Of a stretch of DNA of 64,000 nt, positions 44,322 through 55,756 are shown one piece after another. The stretch is taken from assembly GCA_017591395.1 (NCBI GenBank), contig WEDG01000466.1, forward strand, positions 522,320 to 586,319. The letters run 5' to 3'. Every line of letters starts with the position of its first letter. Position 1 is the stretch's first letter. A program made the translations under genes and the position numbers. The notes below the pieces were generated by a model that was given only the letters and a program-made list of their open reading frames with translations, was not told the origin of the DNA and did no database searches. This DNA comes from Schistocephalus solidus (taxonomy: Eukaryota > Platyhelminthes > Cestoda > Diphyllobothriidea > Diphyllobothriidae).

Positions 44322-45065
44322 GTTCAGTTCAGTTCAGTTCAGTTTTATTAAGGGAAATATAGGCGAAGCCTTTGAGCTCCCTATTGATGTCAGTGACACT
44401 GTAATTTAAAAAGGCTGACATATAATGGACGTTGGACAAAGGGTTATCTCACGGACACACTGCAGGGCATCGGACAAACAATTATAAAATAATGTTACTC
44501 AAAAATAGGGAGTAGTATGTTATATGACGCGAAAAATTGTGGGTGGGAATATGTTTCAGGAAATGTGTTAGGTTCGGATGTCGTGGTGGTACTTATGGCT
44601 GTACTGGTCAAACTTCCGCTTAAAAGTGTCAACGGATGGGGACATGATTATGTCGGCCGGCAGAGCATTCCAGGCCTTAATCACTCTGTTGGAGAAGAAG
44701 AACCTTCTTGTGTCGAGTCTTGCACCTGTCACTCGTAGTTTAATGGGATGCCCTCGCAAAGTAGTGGTAGTGGCCAGCTCAAAGAAGTCGCCAGATGCAA
44801 GGCAACAATCCTGAAGCCGCAGCATTCGAAAGGCTTGTATTAAGTTGCCGCGTAGCTGTCTATAGTCCAGAGGAAACAGATCAAGATTAGACAATCGTGT
44901 CTCGTAAGGCAGGCAGCTTTGACCTTGAACAAGCTTGGTTGCACGTCTTTGGACCTTCTCAAGGGTGTTGTGGTCTTTGGCAGACCACGGTCTCCAGGCT
45001 TGTATGGCGAATTCCAATTGTGGTCGCACGAACATCCCGAAGACCTTATTAAAGCACTCTTTGTC
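44322..45065 (-). mobile_element. 5'-truncated family A LINE, copy A7 (744 bp)
   Basis: The minus-strand RT C-terminus (CFNKVFGMFVRPQLEFAIQA, KVQRRATKLVQGQSCLPYET, TLRGHPIKLRVTGARLDTRR), 3' UTR, hairpin AGGCTTCGCCT and a (TGAAC)n tail. It is nearly identical to the corresponding end of A8 (50791-51536), differing at a handful of positions. The 5' break is at GTGTCC...AAAGAGTGC near 45065. This is a recent insertion. Confidence 0.92.
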
Positions 45066-45299
45066 CTCATTGTATTTTAAATAATAACAAAACTTCATAC
45101 TTCATGGAATGTCAGCAATTTGACGATAAAAGCAAGCAAAACAGGAATATTTCTAAATGAGGAAATCCAAGTGATATTATTTTCAGGTCCAGCATTTGTG
45201 CCTGCAGCCTACGATCGGAAAACACGCCAAAAGCTTAATTGCCACGAACATTGTGGGATATAAAGATGAACCTTGTGTAAGCTGTACCTATGTTTTGCA
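45066..45299. other. No gene recognised
   Basis: Flank of A7 with no motifs. Confidence 0.5.
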
Positions 45300-45892
45300 T
45301 ATTTTTTTATTTTGAGGGTTACAGACCTAGCCCTTGTTGACCTTATTCATGTACAATCGAAACTATAAATGCAAATATATACAGACAACATAAAATACAA
45401 TTAAAATTTTTACATCAAATGTGTAGTGACACGATACGCATACATTGAAATAATGGAGTAAAGCTTATGGTTGGCCGGGGATATTCCTAGCAGTGAGAGT
45501 CGTCGGTTATCAAAATATAAGCAGTACAACTGCCATTTAAACATATCCACGGCATTTGACGTCATTATTTTGTTAGAAAGTGATTTTCATGGTCGAAACA
45601 CTCGCTGACTGAAAGAAAAATTTCGTTGCTCTATGCATATACATTCGCATTTGACCTTATATGGATGACCACGCAGGTGAGCCATGTTTGTAAACCAACC
45701 GAAATCTTCAGATTTCAGCAAACAAACATATCCGTGGATAATTCTGAATGTCCATAGCAGGTCACATTTCATTTGTCTATAGGCTAAAGCAAACAGGTTA
45801 AGCTTGATAAGTCTTTCTGGATATGACAGGGTCCTTAGACCCTCCACCAATTTTGCTGCCCGTCTTTGCACCTTCTCGATGGGATCACCCAC
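45300..45892 (-). mobile_element. RT C-terminus and 3' end of a further LINE (family G)
   Basis: Minus strand: IEKVQRRAAKLVEGLRTLSY, LNLFALAYRQMKCDLLWTFR, LRGHPYKVKCECICIEQRNF and SQRVFRPWKSLSNKIMTSNA, down to about 45370. It is a CR1-group thumb/C-terminus, distinct from A and B. The upstream break at about 45892 falls inside the inverted-duplication arm, and the other arm carries the same junction. Confidence 0.78.
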
Positions 45893-46418
45893 TTATATTC
45901 ATCAAGGATATCCATCCTGGCATTTTGTTTGCCAAATGCAGTCTAACGAAAGACCTGAAGATCCGCGGAGAGAGTTCAGGAGGAAAAACTATGAAAGCAC
46001 ACCTGATGCAGGGCAGGATGCTGTTCGGGTTTTGTATTGATGAAATTTAAATAAATTGTAAGATGACCTCGCTATTTAGGGCAGCACATAAAACAAAATA
46101 TTAATGGCCAGAAATAGTTTACTGGCGTTAGAGCAAAACAAGCAAAGCAGCAAAGCATAAAATGCAAATATTCAAGGAAGTATAATGCCAGAATAATATC
46201 AAATTATGGGTTGCAGTCCAGTACGTGTCGACTTGGATAACAATAAGACCAGGACATCGGCAAGGGTGCCTCGTCCAAATGTTGTCTTGACCTCAGTCCC
46301 AACTTCTGGCAGCCATCCCAGCTGTTCTTTAGACCCCTTAGTTGAAAGCGAAGAAACAAAACAATGATTAAGTGGAAAAGGGAAACACTATAAAAGAAGT
46401 AGACTAAATCCCAGAATT
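45737..46418 (-). repeat. Right arm of inverted duplication
   Basis: Reverse complement of 41394-42057. It shares the LINE fragment/unknown junction and the MGCSPVRV frame, so the junction existed before the duplication. The arms are separated by about 3.7 kb containing A5 and A7. Confidence 0.88.
46206..46370 (+). CDS. Hypothetical small protein beginning MGCSPVRV (right copy)
   Basis: Plus strand: MGCSPVRVDLDNNKTRTSAR, then VPRPNVVLTSVPTSGSHPSC and SLDPLVESEETKQ, then stop. It differs from the left copy at few residues over the first 50. The shared part would encode a Ser/Thr/Pro-rich protein with an N-terminal MGC acylation-like signal. No family recognised; could be non-coding. Confidence 0.3.
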
Positions 46419-46419
46419 G

Positions 46420-47400
46420 CTTAAGCTCTTCTTAATGCAGTAAACTTGTTATGGTTTTCTTAAACAAAGAATGACTGCAGGATTTTTATATTCTCTGGTA
46501 GTTTATTCCATATGAATATAGCGTTTACCGAAAAGAACCGAGCTAATGGAAGAAATTAAAATACATTGCGATGACTGCTGCATCGAGCGTGGTCAATCTG
46601 CCTCACAGTGTTAAGGGGATTCAATGAACGACTATGTAAAAGCTTAAACATTGAAAATATTCCCTTCTGTTATTGGTGAAACCGTAAGGGATCCAGGTTT
46701 ATAAGCCCACAGCGTTCTTGATAAGTCAGATTATGGTGTTCCAAACATAAAACTCTTTTATTAAAGAAGTGCTGGAGTGATTCTATTTTCTTCCGTTCAC
46801 TAGCTCACAGAAGTCTAAATAGAAACTAGCAGTATTCCAAGCAAGGTCTAACGTACATTTTATAAAGGTGGGGTCTAGTATCGATAGTTTTAAAAGTTTG
46901 GAGGATAAACTCGGTAGTTCTGCATGCTTTCTAGACAATCTGGGTGCGATACTCTGAAAGATTAAGACCGTTGGAATATGACATGCCCAGATCCTTAAAA
47001 ACTGCAGGTAAATTTAAATTGTGACCATGTATGCTTACTTGATGCTGATGCTTTTCGCCAACAAATATAACAGAGCATTTGTGCGCAAGAAAACGAAAGG
47101 CACCACGTGCAACACCACTGGGCCTGCCTCAAGATCGCTTTTTAAGATTTCGAGCATGATGATGCGATCTGCCTGCTTATATCAATAGGTAACTTTTAGA
47201 TTTTCAGCATACATAAAGTGCCTACCATTCTGAAATAAACCTGGTATATCATTGACAATAAGACAAAATAAGAGCGGGCCAAGCACAATAACCTGTATAC
47301 CTCCACTTCTTATACGAGCGGGGGTTGGAGATAAAATTGGAGATCCGAACATGTTTTGTATGACAAATTAAGAAGGATCCATTGCAGCCTGACTCTTAGT
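46420..47400 (-). mobile_element. LINE RT fragment, family F-like
   Basis: Minus strand around 47290-47170: GPLLFCLIVNDIPGLFQNGR, then HFMYAENLKVTY. The catalytic box is YAEN instead of YADD. The following thumb/C-terminal sequence is full of stops but keeps the expected spacing to about 46430. It is closest to the fragment at 36770-36880. Confidence 0.7.
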
Positions 47401-47760
47401 CTACCAGCCGTCCATTGAGCATACATGCACACACTGGGCTGACCACGCAGTCCGAGTTATCCTATCAGTGGGCAACCTTCCAAGTCATGGTTTTTTAGCG
47501 CACCGTGATAGTTTCAAACGAGTTGGATTGTTTATAGTGAGGAAAAATGTGTTGAGCTATCAACATCACTCTCCCCACCACCTTAAGAATCAGACCATCA
47601 TGCAAGTCGGTCAGTTGTCTGATGCGGGTTTGTATGCATTGACTGACAGGGCCAATGTACCCGTCTTCGCGCTCCACAGCACAACCTGACCCCCAAAACG
47701 CACACAAGAGACTCACAAAACCACCGACGCCTGACTCCCGGTTCACTGATCAGCCACTCA
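47401..47760 (-). repeat. K-type repeat, second copy
   Basis: Shares CACACTGGGCTGACCACGCA, GTCCGAGTTATCC, GGCAACCTTCCAAG and GTCAGTTGTCTGATGCGG with the K insertion at 55757-56831. No clear coding content. It lies beyond the 3' end of the RTE element H. Confidence 0.75.
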
Positions 47761-47939
47761 ACGCACAACACACACGGAGCAGATGGCGTGGTCTGGTGTA
47801 AGCGTCAGATTGGCAGACATCCAAGTCACAGTTTCTGGGAAACCGTTATATTCTGAGGTACATGATCATGGTAAGGGTGTTGTGTATGCATTGTCGGATG
47901 TATTGAGCGTTGATGTAGTTAAGCCTACGGCGGTTTACC
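47761..47939. other. Spacer between K copy and H 3' region
   Basis: A 60-codon frame here is unrecognised. It may belong to the H 3' UTR. Confidence 0.4.
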
Positions 47940-48730
47940 GCAGGATATATTGGAACAACACGTGACCTTATAGACCCATGCATTGGGTGAAGGTGCGGGA
48001 GCAGAGAGGGGAGTGGAGGCACGTGCGGTGGCTGTTTTTCGGAGCCCCAAGCACTGGTTCGCCAGTCTTCATGCGATGGATTCATATATGATTGACCAGT
48101 TCAACACGTGGGGTTAAGTTTCAGGCGCAGTGTGGGCAAGCGAAATCGGAAGGGGTTGGGAGGTTGCCGTTTGTGGTAATGGTTGTGATAATTTTGGTGA
48201 GAATGGCAGGAGTGCAGGGTATGTGTGGGGTATCATTGTTGTCTACATTGTGGTGAATTCTGATATTATGGATGCGCATGTGACTGAATAGGCTCATACG
48301 GCAAGTAAATGCGCAAGAGCGGTGAGGGCAGTGGATGCGGCGATCTCTGCTGTGGGTTGGTGCCCCAGGCACTATTTCACCAGTCTCTGTGCGATGGATT
48401 CACAAGTAACTGACCAGGCCGATGTGAGAAGTGAATGTACGGTTGCAATGAGGACAGTTTATGACCGAGTCCCCATCGCTGGAAGTGGTGGTTGTGGGTG
48501 GTCTGGTGGTGGAATCAGCTGATGAGTTTAGGGATGTGGTCACTACGATGATGGGAGGGGTGAATTAGTGCCGGTGGTGACCGTCGGGAGGCCCGAAAGA
48601 GGGTTGTCAGAAGTTGACGCAGAAGATGATGTTGTCCGAATGTCGTTGCATTGCATTCGAAAGTTTCCGATCAGGCCGATTCACGCATGGGAGGTGCGTT
48701 GACATTTTGAGCATGTAAGGAGGGCTTGGA
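47940..48730 (-). pseudogene. C2H2 zinc-finger C-terminus of RTE element H
   Basis: On the minus strand, first a finger LLTCSKCQRTSHAxIGLIGN (48735-48670), then IHCPHRSCAFTCRMSLFSHM plus RIH (48340-48260), then FACPHCA and decayed repeats (SRTFTQCMGL). CxxC...H...H spacing is visible. C-terminal zinc fingers on RTE proteins are, to my knowledge, frequent in tapeworm genomes. A role in nucleic-acid binding is inferred. Confidence 0.75.
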
Positions 48731-49440
48731 CCATATTGGTGGTGGTTCAGGTCGCTTGTGACTTGCGCATCTCCTTTTGGTTTTGGAAACTGTAATCCGG
48801 TTGTCTTTAAAGATCACTGCTCCTGTTTTCACTTTCTTTCTCCAGGCTGGTTGATTCTGGTCAAGGTCCTTCCTGTTTGCTGGGTTGATCTGCAGTTGAT
48901 TCAGGGGAGCCTTCAGAGTGTCCTTGTTGTGTCGTTCTTGACCCCCTTATTTACGAGAACCCGTGGTAACATCTTCGTAGGAGAGACGTTTGCGTAATTA
49001 TTCGTCGTCCATCCTCACGAGGTGGCCGTTTTAGCGCAGTTGCCGTTTTCTCACTTAGGCGTAGGTGCTCAGGAGGCCTGTTCATTCCCGCGCTTCTGTT
49101 TCGGAGATCCTGTCTTGCCATCTAGGCTTCAATAATCTGCGGAGGCAGCTGAGATGGAAGTGATTGAGCTTTCGTTCCTGCTTTTGGTACATCGTCCAGG
49201 TCTCCACTCCATATAGCAGGGTCGGCAAGATGACAGCTTTGTACATCTTGCGTTTTGGGGCTGAGGTGGAGACCGTGTCGATTCCAGACGATGTTCTGCG
49301 TAAGTCCGATGGCTTGGCTGGCTTTGTCGATCCGGTGGGCAAACTCATCGTCCATTTTGGTGCTGCGTGAGAGGTTGCTGCCCAGGTATGTGAAGGTACC
49401 CACGGATTGACGTTGAACGCCGTTGAAATTTATTTGAGCT
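48731..49440 (-). pseudogene. RTE element H, RT C-terminal domain
   Basis: Minus strand: [52 protein letters not shown], then [48 protein letters not shown]. This is the conserved YLGS...LLYGxETW...RHFHxxCLRxIL block of RTE reverse transcriptases, in two overlapping frames. Confidence 0.88.
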
Positions 49441-50790
49441 ACGTTGTAAATAAATAAATAAATTGTATATTTAAGGCCTAGAGGGCCCCATCATTACAAA
49501 CTTAGTACCGTGGTTTAAATAAATACAAAGTGGATAATTGCGGCACTATGTGAGCATTCATATGAACAGCAGAAATGAGTCGTATGGTAAACATATCCGA
49601 TTCAAAACGATTTGCCATTTTTAAAACAAAAGTCAACAATCTTTTGGCATATACGGTGAACTGGAAAAAGAAGCAGTAAAAACTCCTAGGGTTAAATCGA
49701 GGCGGAGTTCGGCGAGCCACCAAGTTATAAAAAAAATAGGAGAAAAAAACTGCTTCACTAAAAAAATAATAGCTTAATGCAATGGGATAGTATTGTGATG
49801 TTCCTCACAACGTATGAGGGTTCGGAAAGCTCCTTGGCGGATGAGAGATAATATAGCAGTCAGAGCTTCTGTTTATAAACACCAGTGGAGATGAAAGAGG
49901 ACGAAATCCTCGTAGACAACATGGTCGAAACGAAGAGGGGACAGTATAGGTCACGAGATCATCATCGAGATGCGACCTTGCTGACTGCATAGTCCATCAC
50001 CAAAGAGGCGAAACCATCAGAACCCGCCTCGATCATCAACAGAACCTGGATACTATCGTCAGGGTTGCAAATTCGGAGGAAAGTATCAAGGTTGTCAAGA
50101 GTTGGCAATGCTAGTTTAAAAAGGAGGGAGGAAAAAAATTGAATGCAAAGATTGACTCTGCAGAGGATGATGGAAATATAATTAGAGACCAATATAATAT
50201 CAAGGGAGCTGCCTCAAATACCAGGGAGGACCCTTTCAAAACCAAAAGTTGCGAGTTTGGGAAGGAAACAGACAATAAGGACTTTATATCTTCCGAAGTT
50301 AAATGTTTGCGTACTTTGGTTTTGAAAATAGCTAATGTAGACGACAGCCTAATTTGCAGTGGAAGATTATTCCATATAAAAGCATATTTAGAGGCATAAA
50401 AACCTGAGACCGGTTAGTTGTGGAGCTAAGGAGTGGTGAAATGTTCATGGAGGAATTACGAGTGGCATAGGGTCGATCTACCGGAGTGAGAGCATTAATT
50501 CGTTGGATATTTGGGCTAGAGTTAACGCGAAACAGGAAGCAGAGACCGGTTTCGAGTCTTCTAACCCACAGAAATGTAATGTTTGCTAACTGGCATCTAT
50601 CCGTATAAGAGATACTATATTAAGGAAGAGAAAATAGCCTTCGAGTAAAAACCCTCTGAAATTTTTCAGTTTTACTGCGGTCAGAGGCGGTCATCAGCCC
50701 AAAGAGGGGACAGCAGTATTCTAGGATAGGAAGAACAAACATGCGGTATAGGTTGAACTTTATTTCCGTAAGGAAGAAATTATGTGATAT
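49441..50790 (-). mobile_element. LINE copy B2, 3' part
   Basis: It starts with AAATAAATAAATAAA (tail), then the GGCCTAGAGGGCC hairpin and a 3' UTR and C-terminal RT region matching B1 (from 24670 to the end). It stops at 50790, where A8 begins. On the left it borders H at ...GAGCTACGTTGTA. Confidence 0.88.
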
Positions 50791-51038
50791 TCAGTTCAGT
50801 TCAGTTCAGTTCAGTTTTATTAAGGGAAATATAGGCGAAGCCTTTGAGCTCCCTATTGATGTCAGTGACACTGTAATTTAAAAAGGCTGACATATAATGG
50901 ACGTTGGACAAAGGGTTATCTCACGGACACACTGCAGGGCATCGGACAAACAATTATAAAATAATGTTACTCAAAAATAGGGAGTAGTATGTTATATGAC
51001 GCGAAAATTGTGGATGGGAATATGTTTCAGGAAATGTG

Positions 51039-52571
51039 TTAGGTTCGGATGTCGTGGTGGTACTTATGGCTGTACTGGTCAAACTTCCGCTTAAAAGTGT
51101 CAACGGATGGGGACATGATTATGTCGGCCGGCAGAGCATTCCAGGCCTTAATCACTCTGTTGGAGAAGAAGAACCTTCTTGTGTCGAGTCTTGCACCTGT
51201 CACTCGTAGTTTAATGGGATGCCCTCGCAAAGTAGTGGTAGTGGCCAGCTCAAAGAAGTCGCCAGATGCAAGGCAACAATCCTGAAGCCGCAGCATTCGA
51301 AAGGCTTGTATTAAGTTGCCGCGTAGCTGTCTATAGTCCAGAGGAAACAGATCAAGATTAGACAATCGTGTCTCGTAAGGCAGGCAGCTTTGACCTTGAA
51401 CAAGCTTGGTTGCACGTCTTTGGACCTTCTCAAGGGTGTTGTGGTCTTTGGCAGACCACGGTCCCCAGGCTTGTATGGCAAATTCCAATTGTGGTCGCAC
51501 GAACATCCCGAAGACCTTATTAAAGCACTCTTTGTCGAACTTTGCAAACGCTCGCTTAATTAGATACAAGCTTGACATGGCAGATTTTGCTACTTTTGAG
51601 CAATGGAACGATGGCTTCAGTGTGGGCGTGATCCATACTCCTAGATCTTTCTGAGCCTCTACCTCTGGTAGCGGTGTGTCGTCCAGATAGTAAATTCTCT
51701 GGTGCCCTGAGATGGTTCTGCCAAATCGCAGAATATTGCACTTGGTAGCATTGAATGGGAGGAGCCAGTTGTGAGACCATTCCTCGAGTCGATGCAAGTT
51801 CGCCTGTAGATTTTCTTCACCATCTGCGTTGTGGATGACCTTCCAAAGCTTTATATCGTCAGCAAACATGGCGGTGTCACAGTCCAAGCCACTTACGCAA
51901 TCATCAATGTATATAAGGAAGAGGATAGGGCCCAGGACGGAGCCCTGAGGAACCCCACTCTCAACCGCCACTTCCGCCGATTGTTGATCGCCCAGACGGA
52001 CAATCTGAGATCGCCCAATCAAGAAGTTTTCGATCCACTTCAAAAGCTTGCCCCTTACCCCAATACGGTTGAGTTTGTATAGGAGACGTTGGTGAGGCAC
52101 GCTATCAAAGGCCTTCTTGAAGTCTATGTACACTGCGTGCACTACATTTCCTTCATCGACCGCTCGGGTCCATCGTTCCAGACAGTAGAGCAAATTAGTT
52201 AAACAGGACCTTCCTCTGCGGAATCCGTGCTGCGCTTCAGAGAGAAGATGATGCCGCTCCAGAAACTGCATCAGTTCACGTTTGATGATTCGCTCCATAA
52301 TCTTGCAACATATGGAGGTGAGACTTACCGGACTGTAGTTATTTGCGGAAGCACGGCTGCCACTTTTGTGTATTGGGAAATCCACGCGGTCTTCCAATCG
52401 GGTGGCAATTTGCCTGCAGCGAGGGGAGGCTTGGAAGAGTAGACACAAGGGTTCTGCCAACTCTACGGCCAACTCCTTCAACAACTTTGCCGGTATTACA
52501 TCAGGACCTGGCGATTTTGTTTCGTCCAGCTTCAGTAGTTCCTGCAGAACAATAGGTTCTGTTATGACCAC
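51039..52571 (-). pseudogene. A8 reverse transcriptase, 510-codon frame
   Basis: The best preserved RT in the window: KSPGPDVIPAKLLKELAVEL, NNYSPVSLTSICCKIMERII, HGFRRGRSCLTNLLYCLERW, HAVYIDFKKAFDSVPHQRLL, SGVPQGSVLGPILFLIYIDD, MFADDIKLWKV, QKDLGVWITPTLKPSFHCSK, RPQLEFAIQAWGPW, KVQRRATKLVQG, and a full C-terminus. The catalytic aspartates are intact. The upstream linker (52572-53190) is frameshifted and the element lacks its 5' end, so it is not autonomous. Confidence 0.93.
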
Positions 52572-53193
52572 TGAGTCAATTGTCGGGACCTCTTCCCCAC
52601 TAAAGTTATCAGCGGTTAGATTGGCTTCTCTCGTAAACTGACTGAAAGAACTCAGATAGATGCTCAGCCTTTTTTCTTCGTCCTTGCAAAGTTCGACGCC
52701 TTCATCCGTTTTTTAACAAAGGGATGGGTCTTTATTTCGAGTGCACTGCCTAACGTAGTTGTAGAAGAGCTTCGGGTTTTCTGCTGCACGGTTTATCAAG
52801 TTACTCTCAAAAACTTTGGCGGGCTTTATAAACCAGGCCTTTTAACCTGTTCCTCTGCGTCTTGTACTTCGTCAGCGATTCGGCGGTCTTTTTCCCTGAG
52901 ATAAGTTTGCCATAGCTTTCGCTTGCGGTTTACTTCACTCGTCAGTGTGTTCTGTTAGCCACTGGGGCCTGTTGGTGATCTTTTTCGAATTAGGACAGTA
53001 GTTGGTGATAAGTCCTTGTAATACGGCCTTAAATTGCAAACCAATCCTCGTGAATACACCCGGTGAATGTTTCATTCCAATCTAAAATGGCGCACATCAA
53101 TTTTCATTTGGGTAAAGTCTCCACACCATAGGTTGCGTTTGACTGTGATGCTTCGATCGGGGACAGAGAAGAGTGAATATTCCCATTGTAGGA

Positions 53194-53544
53194 CTACGTG
53201 ATCACTTTTTGCCCCAGCGGGGATAGACAGTTCACAACATCTACGCTGTCAGGCGCCTTTGTCAATACAAGGTCCAAACAATTAGCTTGTTGCCCCTCGC
53301 GTATTCTGGTCGGAGACAGGACGTGTTGAGTTAGGAAGCGTTTGTGTGTAGCTTCTAGGAGGCGGCGATTGAAGTTTAATTCCGAGCCTGGTGCCGAGCT
53401 CAGATTCCAATCGATATTTGGAGCGTTAAAGTCGCCCATAATCATTACTTCGGATCGACTAGCAAACGATTCTAAATCATCTATCAGTCTACTGTCTGAC
53501 TGCGGATCGTTTCTTGGTGGTCGGTAGACCGTTAGAATCTCAAG
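53194..53544 (-). pseudogene. A8 endonuclease fragment
   Basis: VYRPPRNDPQSDSRLIDDLE, VMIMGDFNAPNIDW, TQHVLSPTRIREGQQANCLD. It is in frame, by chance, with the B2 RT sequence upstream, giving a chimeric open frame 53937-53194 whose first half is B2 and second half A8. Confidence 0.85.
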
Positions 53545-55500
53545 TGCAGCCTTTGCCGAAATTCGATCTGCATGAGGCGATAACGCTAGCTTATTCGTGT
53601 AACTTAGACCTAAGTATTTTATGGTTGATCGTTCTAAAAGTGTACTATTTTGGAATACTAGGGGTCCAGGAAGCTTGTCGGGGCCAAAACACGTGAAACT
53701 GCTCTTGGATGGAGAAAATTTCATCTGCCAAGTACAGCTCCAACGTGAGAGCATAAGTAGATCAGTGTTGATTTTATCAACGCAACTATTGGCAGTGTCT
53801 TTAGAAAAGGAATAAATGCACTTGAGATCGTCAGCGTAAACGAAATTTTGTGAATTTGTGAGTAAAGTTGAAATTTCGTTTATGTACAGAATGAAGAGAA
53901 GGGGACCTAGAACCGTGCCTTGAAAAACGCCACTCATGATCGGCTGAGGCCTGAATAGCTATCACCTACTAAGACCTTCTGGCTGCGGTTAGACAAGTAG
54001 GAACCAATGAAGTCAAGGAGAGGAGGCCAGATGCCGAGGGCTTCCAGTTTCACCAGAAGACGTCTGCGCGGTACCTTGTCAAAGGCTTTTCTCAGGTCAA
54101 AGTAGATCACAACCACTGACTGCTGCTCATTACGAAGGGAAGTGACGAGGTTTAGAAAAGCTAAGTGACACACTTCGCATGATCTCCCATGTAGAAAACC
54201 ATATTGCGAGTCGCTTAAGAGCTTAATTTCTAAGCAAAAGTCGAGAATTTGATTAAAGATAATTTTTTCAAGAAGGTTTGCTAGAGCCGGGGTTTTGTGA
54301 ACGCCTCGATAATTATTTACATCCGAACGAGATCCCCACTTGAAGACAGGAAGAATAATAGATGTCTTCCATGAGTCAGGAAAGAATCCGTTTAGAAGTT
54401 AAACTGAGAATATATGGCTAAGCAATCGGGGGAAGCTCGACACTCTCTTAATATCTGAGTTTGAAATACCATCAGTCCCCGAAGAGTGCGAGTTTTTTAG
54501 ACGAATTATTTGCTTACGAATTAGTTCTAAGGAGAAATCAATAGTGCTGATAACATTCAATGAGGATGCCTGAAACGTCGGAACCGGTTCAGATTCCATC
54601 GTAACATGATTTTCAAAGAACGCACTAAACAGTTCTGCCTTGTCAGAGTCTTAGAGAACTAAGTTTTTGTCTTCGTTGAGTAATGGAGGAATTTCATAAC
54701 CTCGTTTAGAGGAGGATCGACGGCGGAACAGTTGAGCAACAGATTTTGCAGAGTTTGGCTCTCTGAGTGAGCAAGATTCCCTCTGTCTGTCACGCGCAAG
54801 ATGAATCTTGGAGGCTTATTCAAAAATCTCTGCGATCCTTAGATGGTCAGATAACGAACTAGTATATTGATCTTTCAACTGCTTCGTCAATTTCTTTAGT
54901 CTTGGCAAAAGAAAGTGAGGAACGGTGGATTCCGAGACGTAGGGCTTAACTATTTTAGTTGGCACAAGCTCCAGGATGTTATTTGAAACGACTGACGTGA
55001 AGTCACAAAGACTTGCTGCGTCGTTCATGGAGGAGAGATGCTGCCAGTCTAATGAGCCCAAAAGGTTATTGATTAAGCTCATATCTGCGAGGTCAAAAGC
55101 ATGATAGGTACGAATGGCGCTAGCCTTTTTCGATGAAGCAATCGAAAGTCAACAGTGAATTAATGAATGGTCACTGTGGAAGAGGCCCTGCTTAAAATCA
55201 ACGAAGAGAGGAGCAATGTCGTTTGTGAAAATCAAGTCTAAAATTTGCTTGTCTCTCGTTGAATAAAGGACAAGCTGGGACCAATTAGAAAAATTAATGG
55301 TATCGAGGAAAGGCTGAAATCTGGGTGGACAAAAGTTTAAAATCCAGTCAATTTCAGGAAAATTAAAATTCCCAGCAATTATTTTAATTTTAAATTTGAC
55401 TCTGAAATCAATTTAAAAATTTCACAAAGTTTTGCATCTTCATCGGATGATGAATAAGGCGGGTTGTGAATACATCCGAGAATCGCCTTTTGTTGATGGT
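53545..55500 (-). mobile_element. LINE copy B2, 5' part
   Basis: Minus strand: endonuclease end and linker (55500-54816; SLINNLLGSLDWQHLSSMND), RT (54599-53545) with SSGTDGISNSDIKRV, VVVIYFDLRKAFDKVPRRRL, SGVFQGTVLGPLLFILYINE and FVYADDLKCIY (catalytic YADD intact), ending ADRISAKAA where A8 begins. It closely matches B1. Its 5' limit in H is about 55490-55500. Confidence 0.88.
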
Positions 55501-55756
55501 ATTGGGCGGTTGCTGATGCGTACCACCGTTTTTTCCATGTTTATGTGCAGTCCGAAATTTTCGCAGGCGACAACTAAGAGGTCAATGCTCCTTTGCATGT
55601 CCCCTTCGGTCGTTGCATTGAGTGTGCACTAGTCAACGAAGAGAAGTTTGTGGATGGTGGCTGTGGATACACGTGGGTGGGAACGCCCCAACTGTTGATT
55701 GAGTAGTTGGCCATCCATCCGGTAGGTTATACGGATTCTGGGGTGTTAGTCCTGAT
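55501..55756 (-). pseudogene. RTE element H, RT core segment
   Basis: Minus strand: IRITYRMDGQLLNQQLGRSH, STATIHKLLFVDxCTLNATT, GDMQRSIDLLVVACENFGLH, INMEKTVV. This is the RTE palm, in which the catalytic F-A-D-D reads FVD followed by a stop. The block continues to 49440 across the B2 insertion. Confidence 0.85.

Larger units (their letters stand above)
50791..53544 (-). mobile_element. CR1-group LINE copy A8 inserted in B2
   Basis: Starts at the endonuclease (VYRPPRNDPQ, VMIMGDFNAPNIDW, REGQQANCLDLVLTK), continues through a broken linker to a long RT frame, and ends with hairpin AGGCTTCGCCT and a (CTGAA)n tail. 2,754 bp, 5'-truncated. It is almost identical to A7 over the shared 745 bp. Confidence 0.92.

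Noticed and set aside
41757..46040. Matching 78-codon frames at 41757-41993 and 45804-46040 as a duplicated gene
   Set aside because: They run antisense through the LINE RT fragment of the inverted duplication; the LINE frame explains the conservation.
48528..48560. CTGATGAG on the plus strand resembling a hammerhead core
   Set aside because: No stem II followed by GAAA is present; it lies in decayed RTE/zinc-finger sequence.
51039..52571. The 510-codon A8 frame as a functional single-copy host gene
   Set aside because: It carries all LINE RT motifs, has a near-identical truncated copy (A7) and a retrotransposon tail, and lacks its 5' end.
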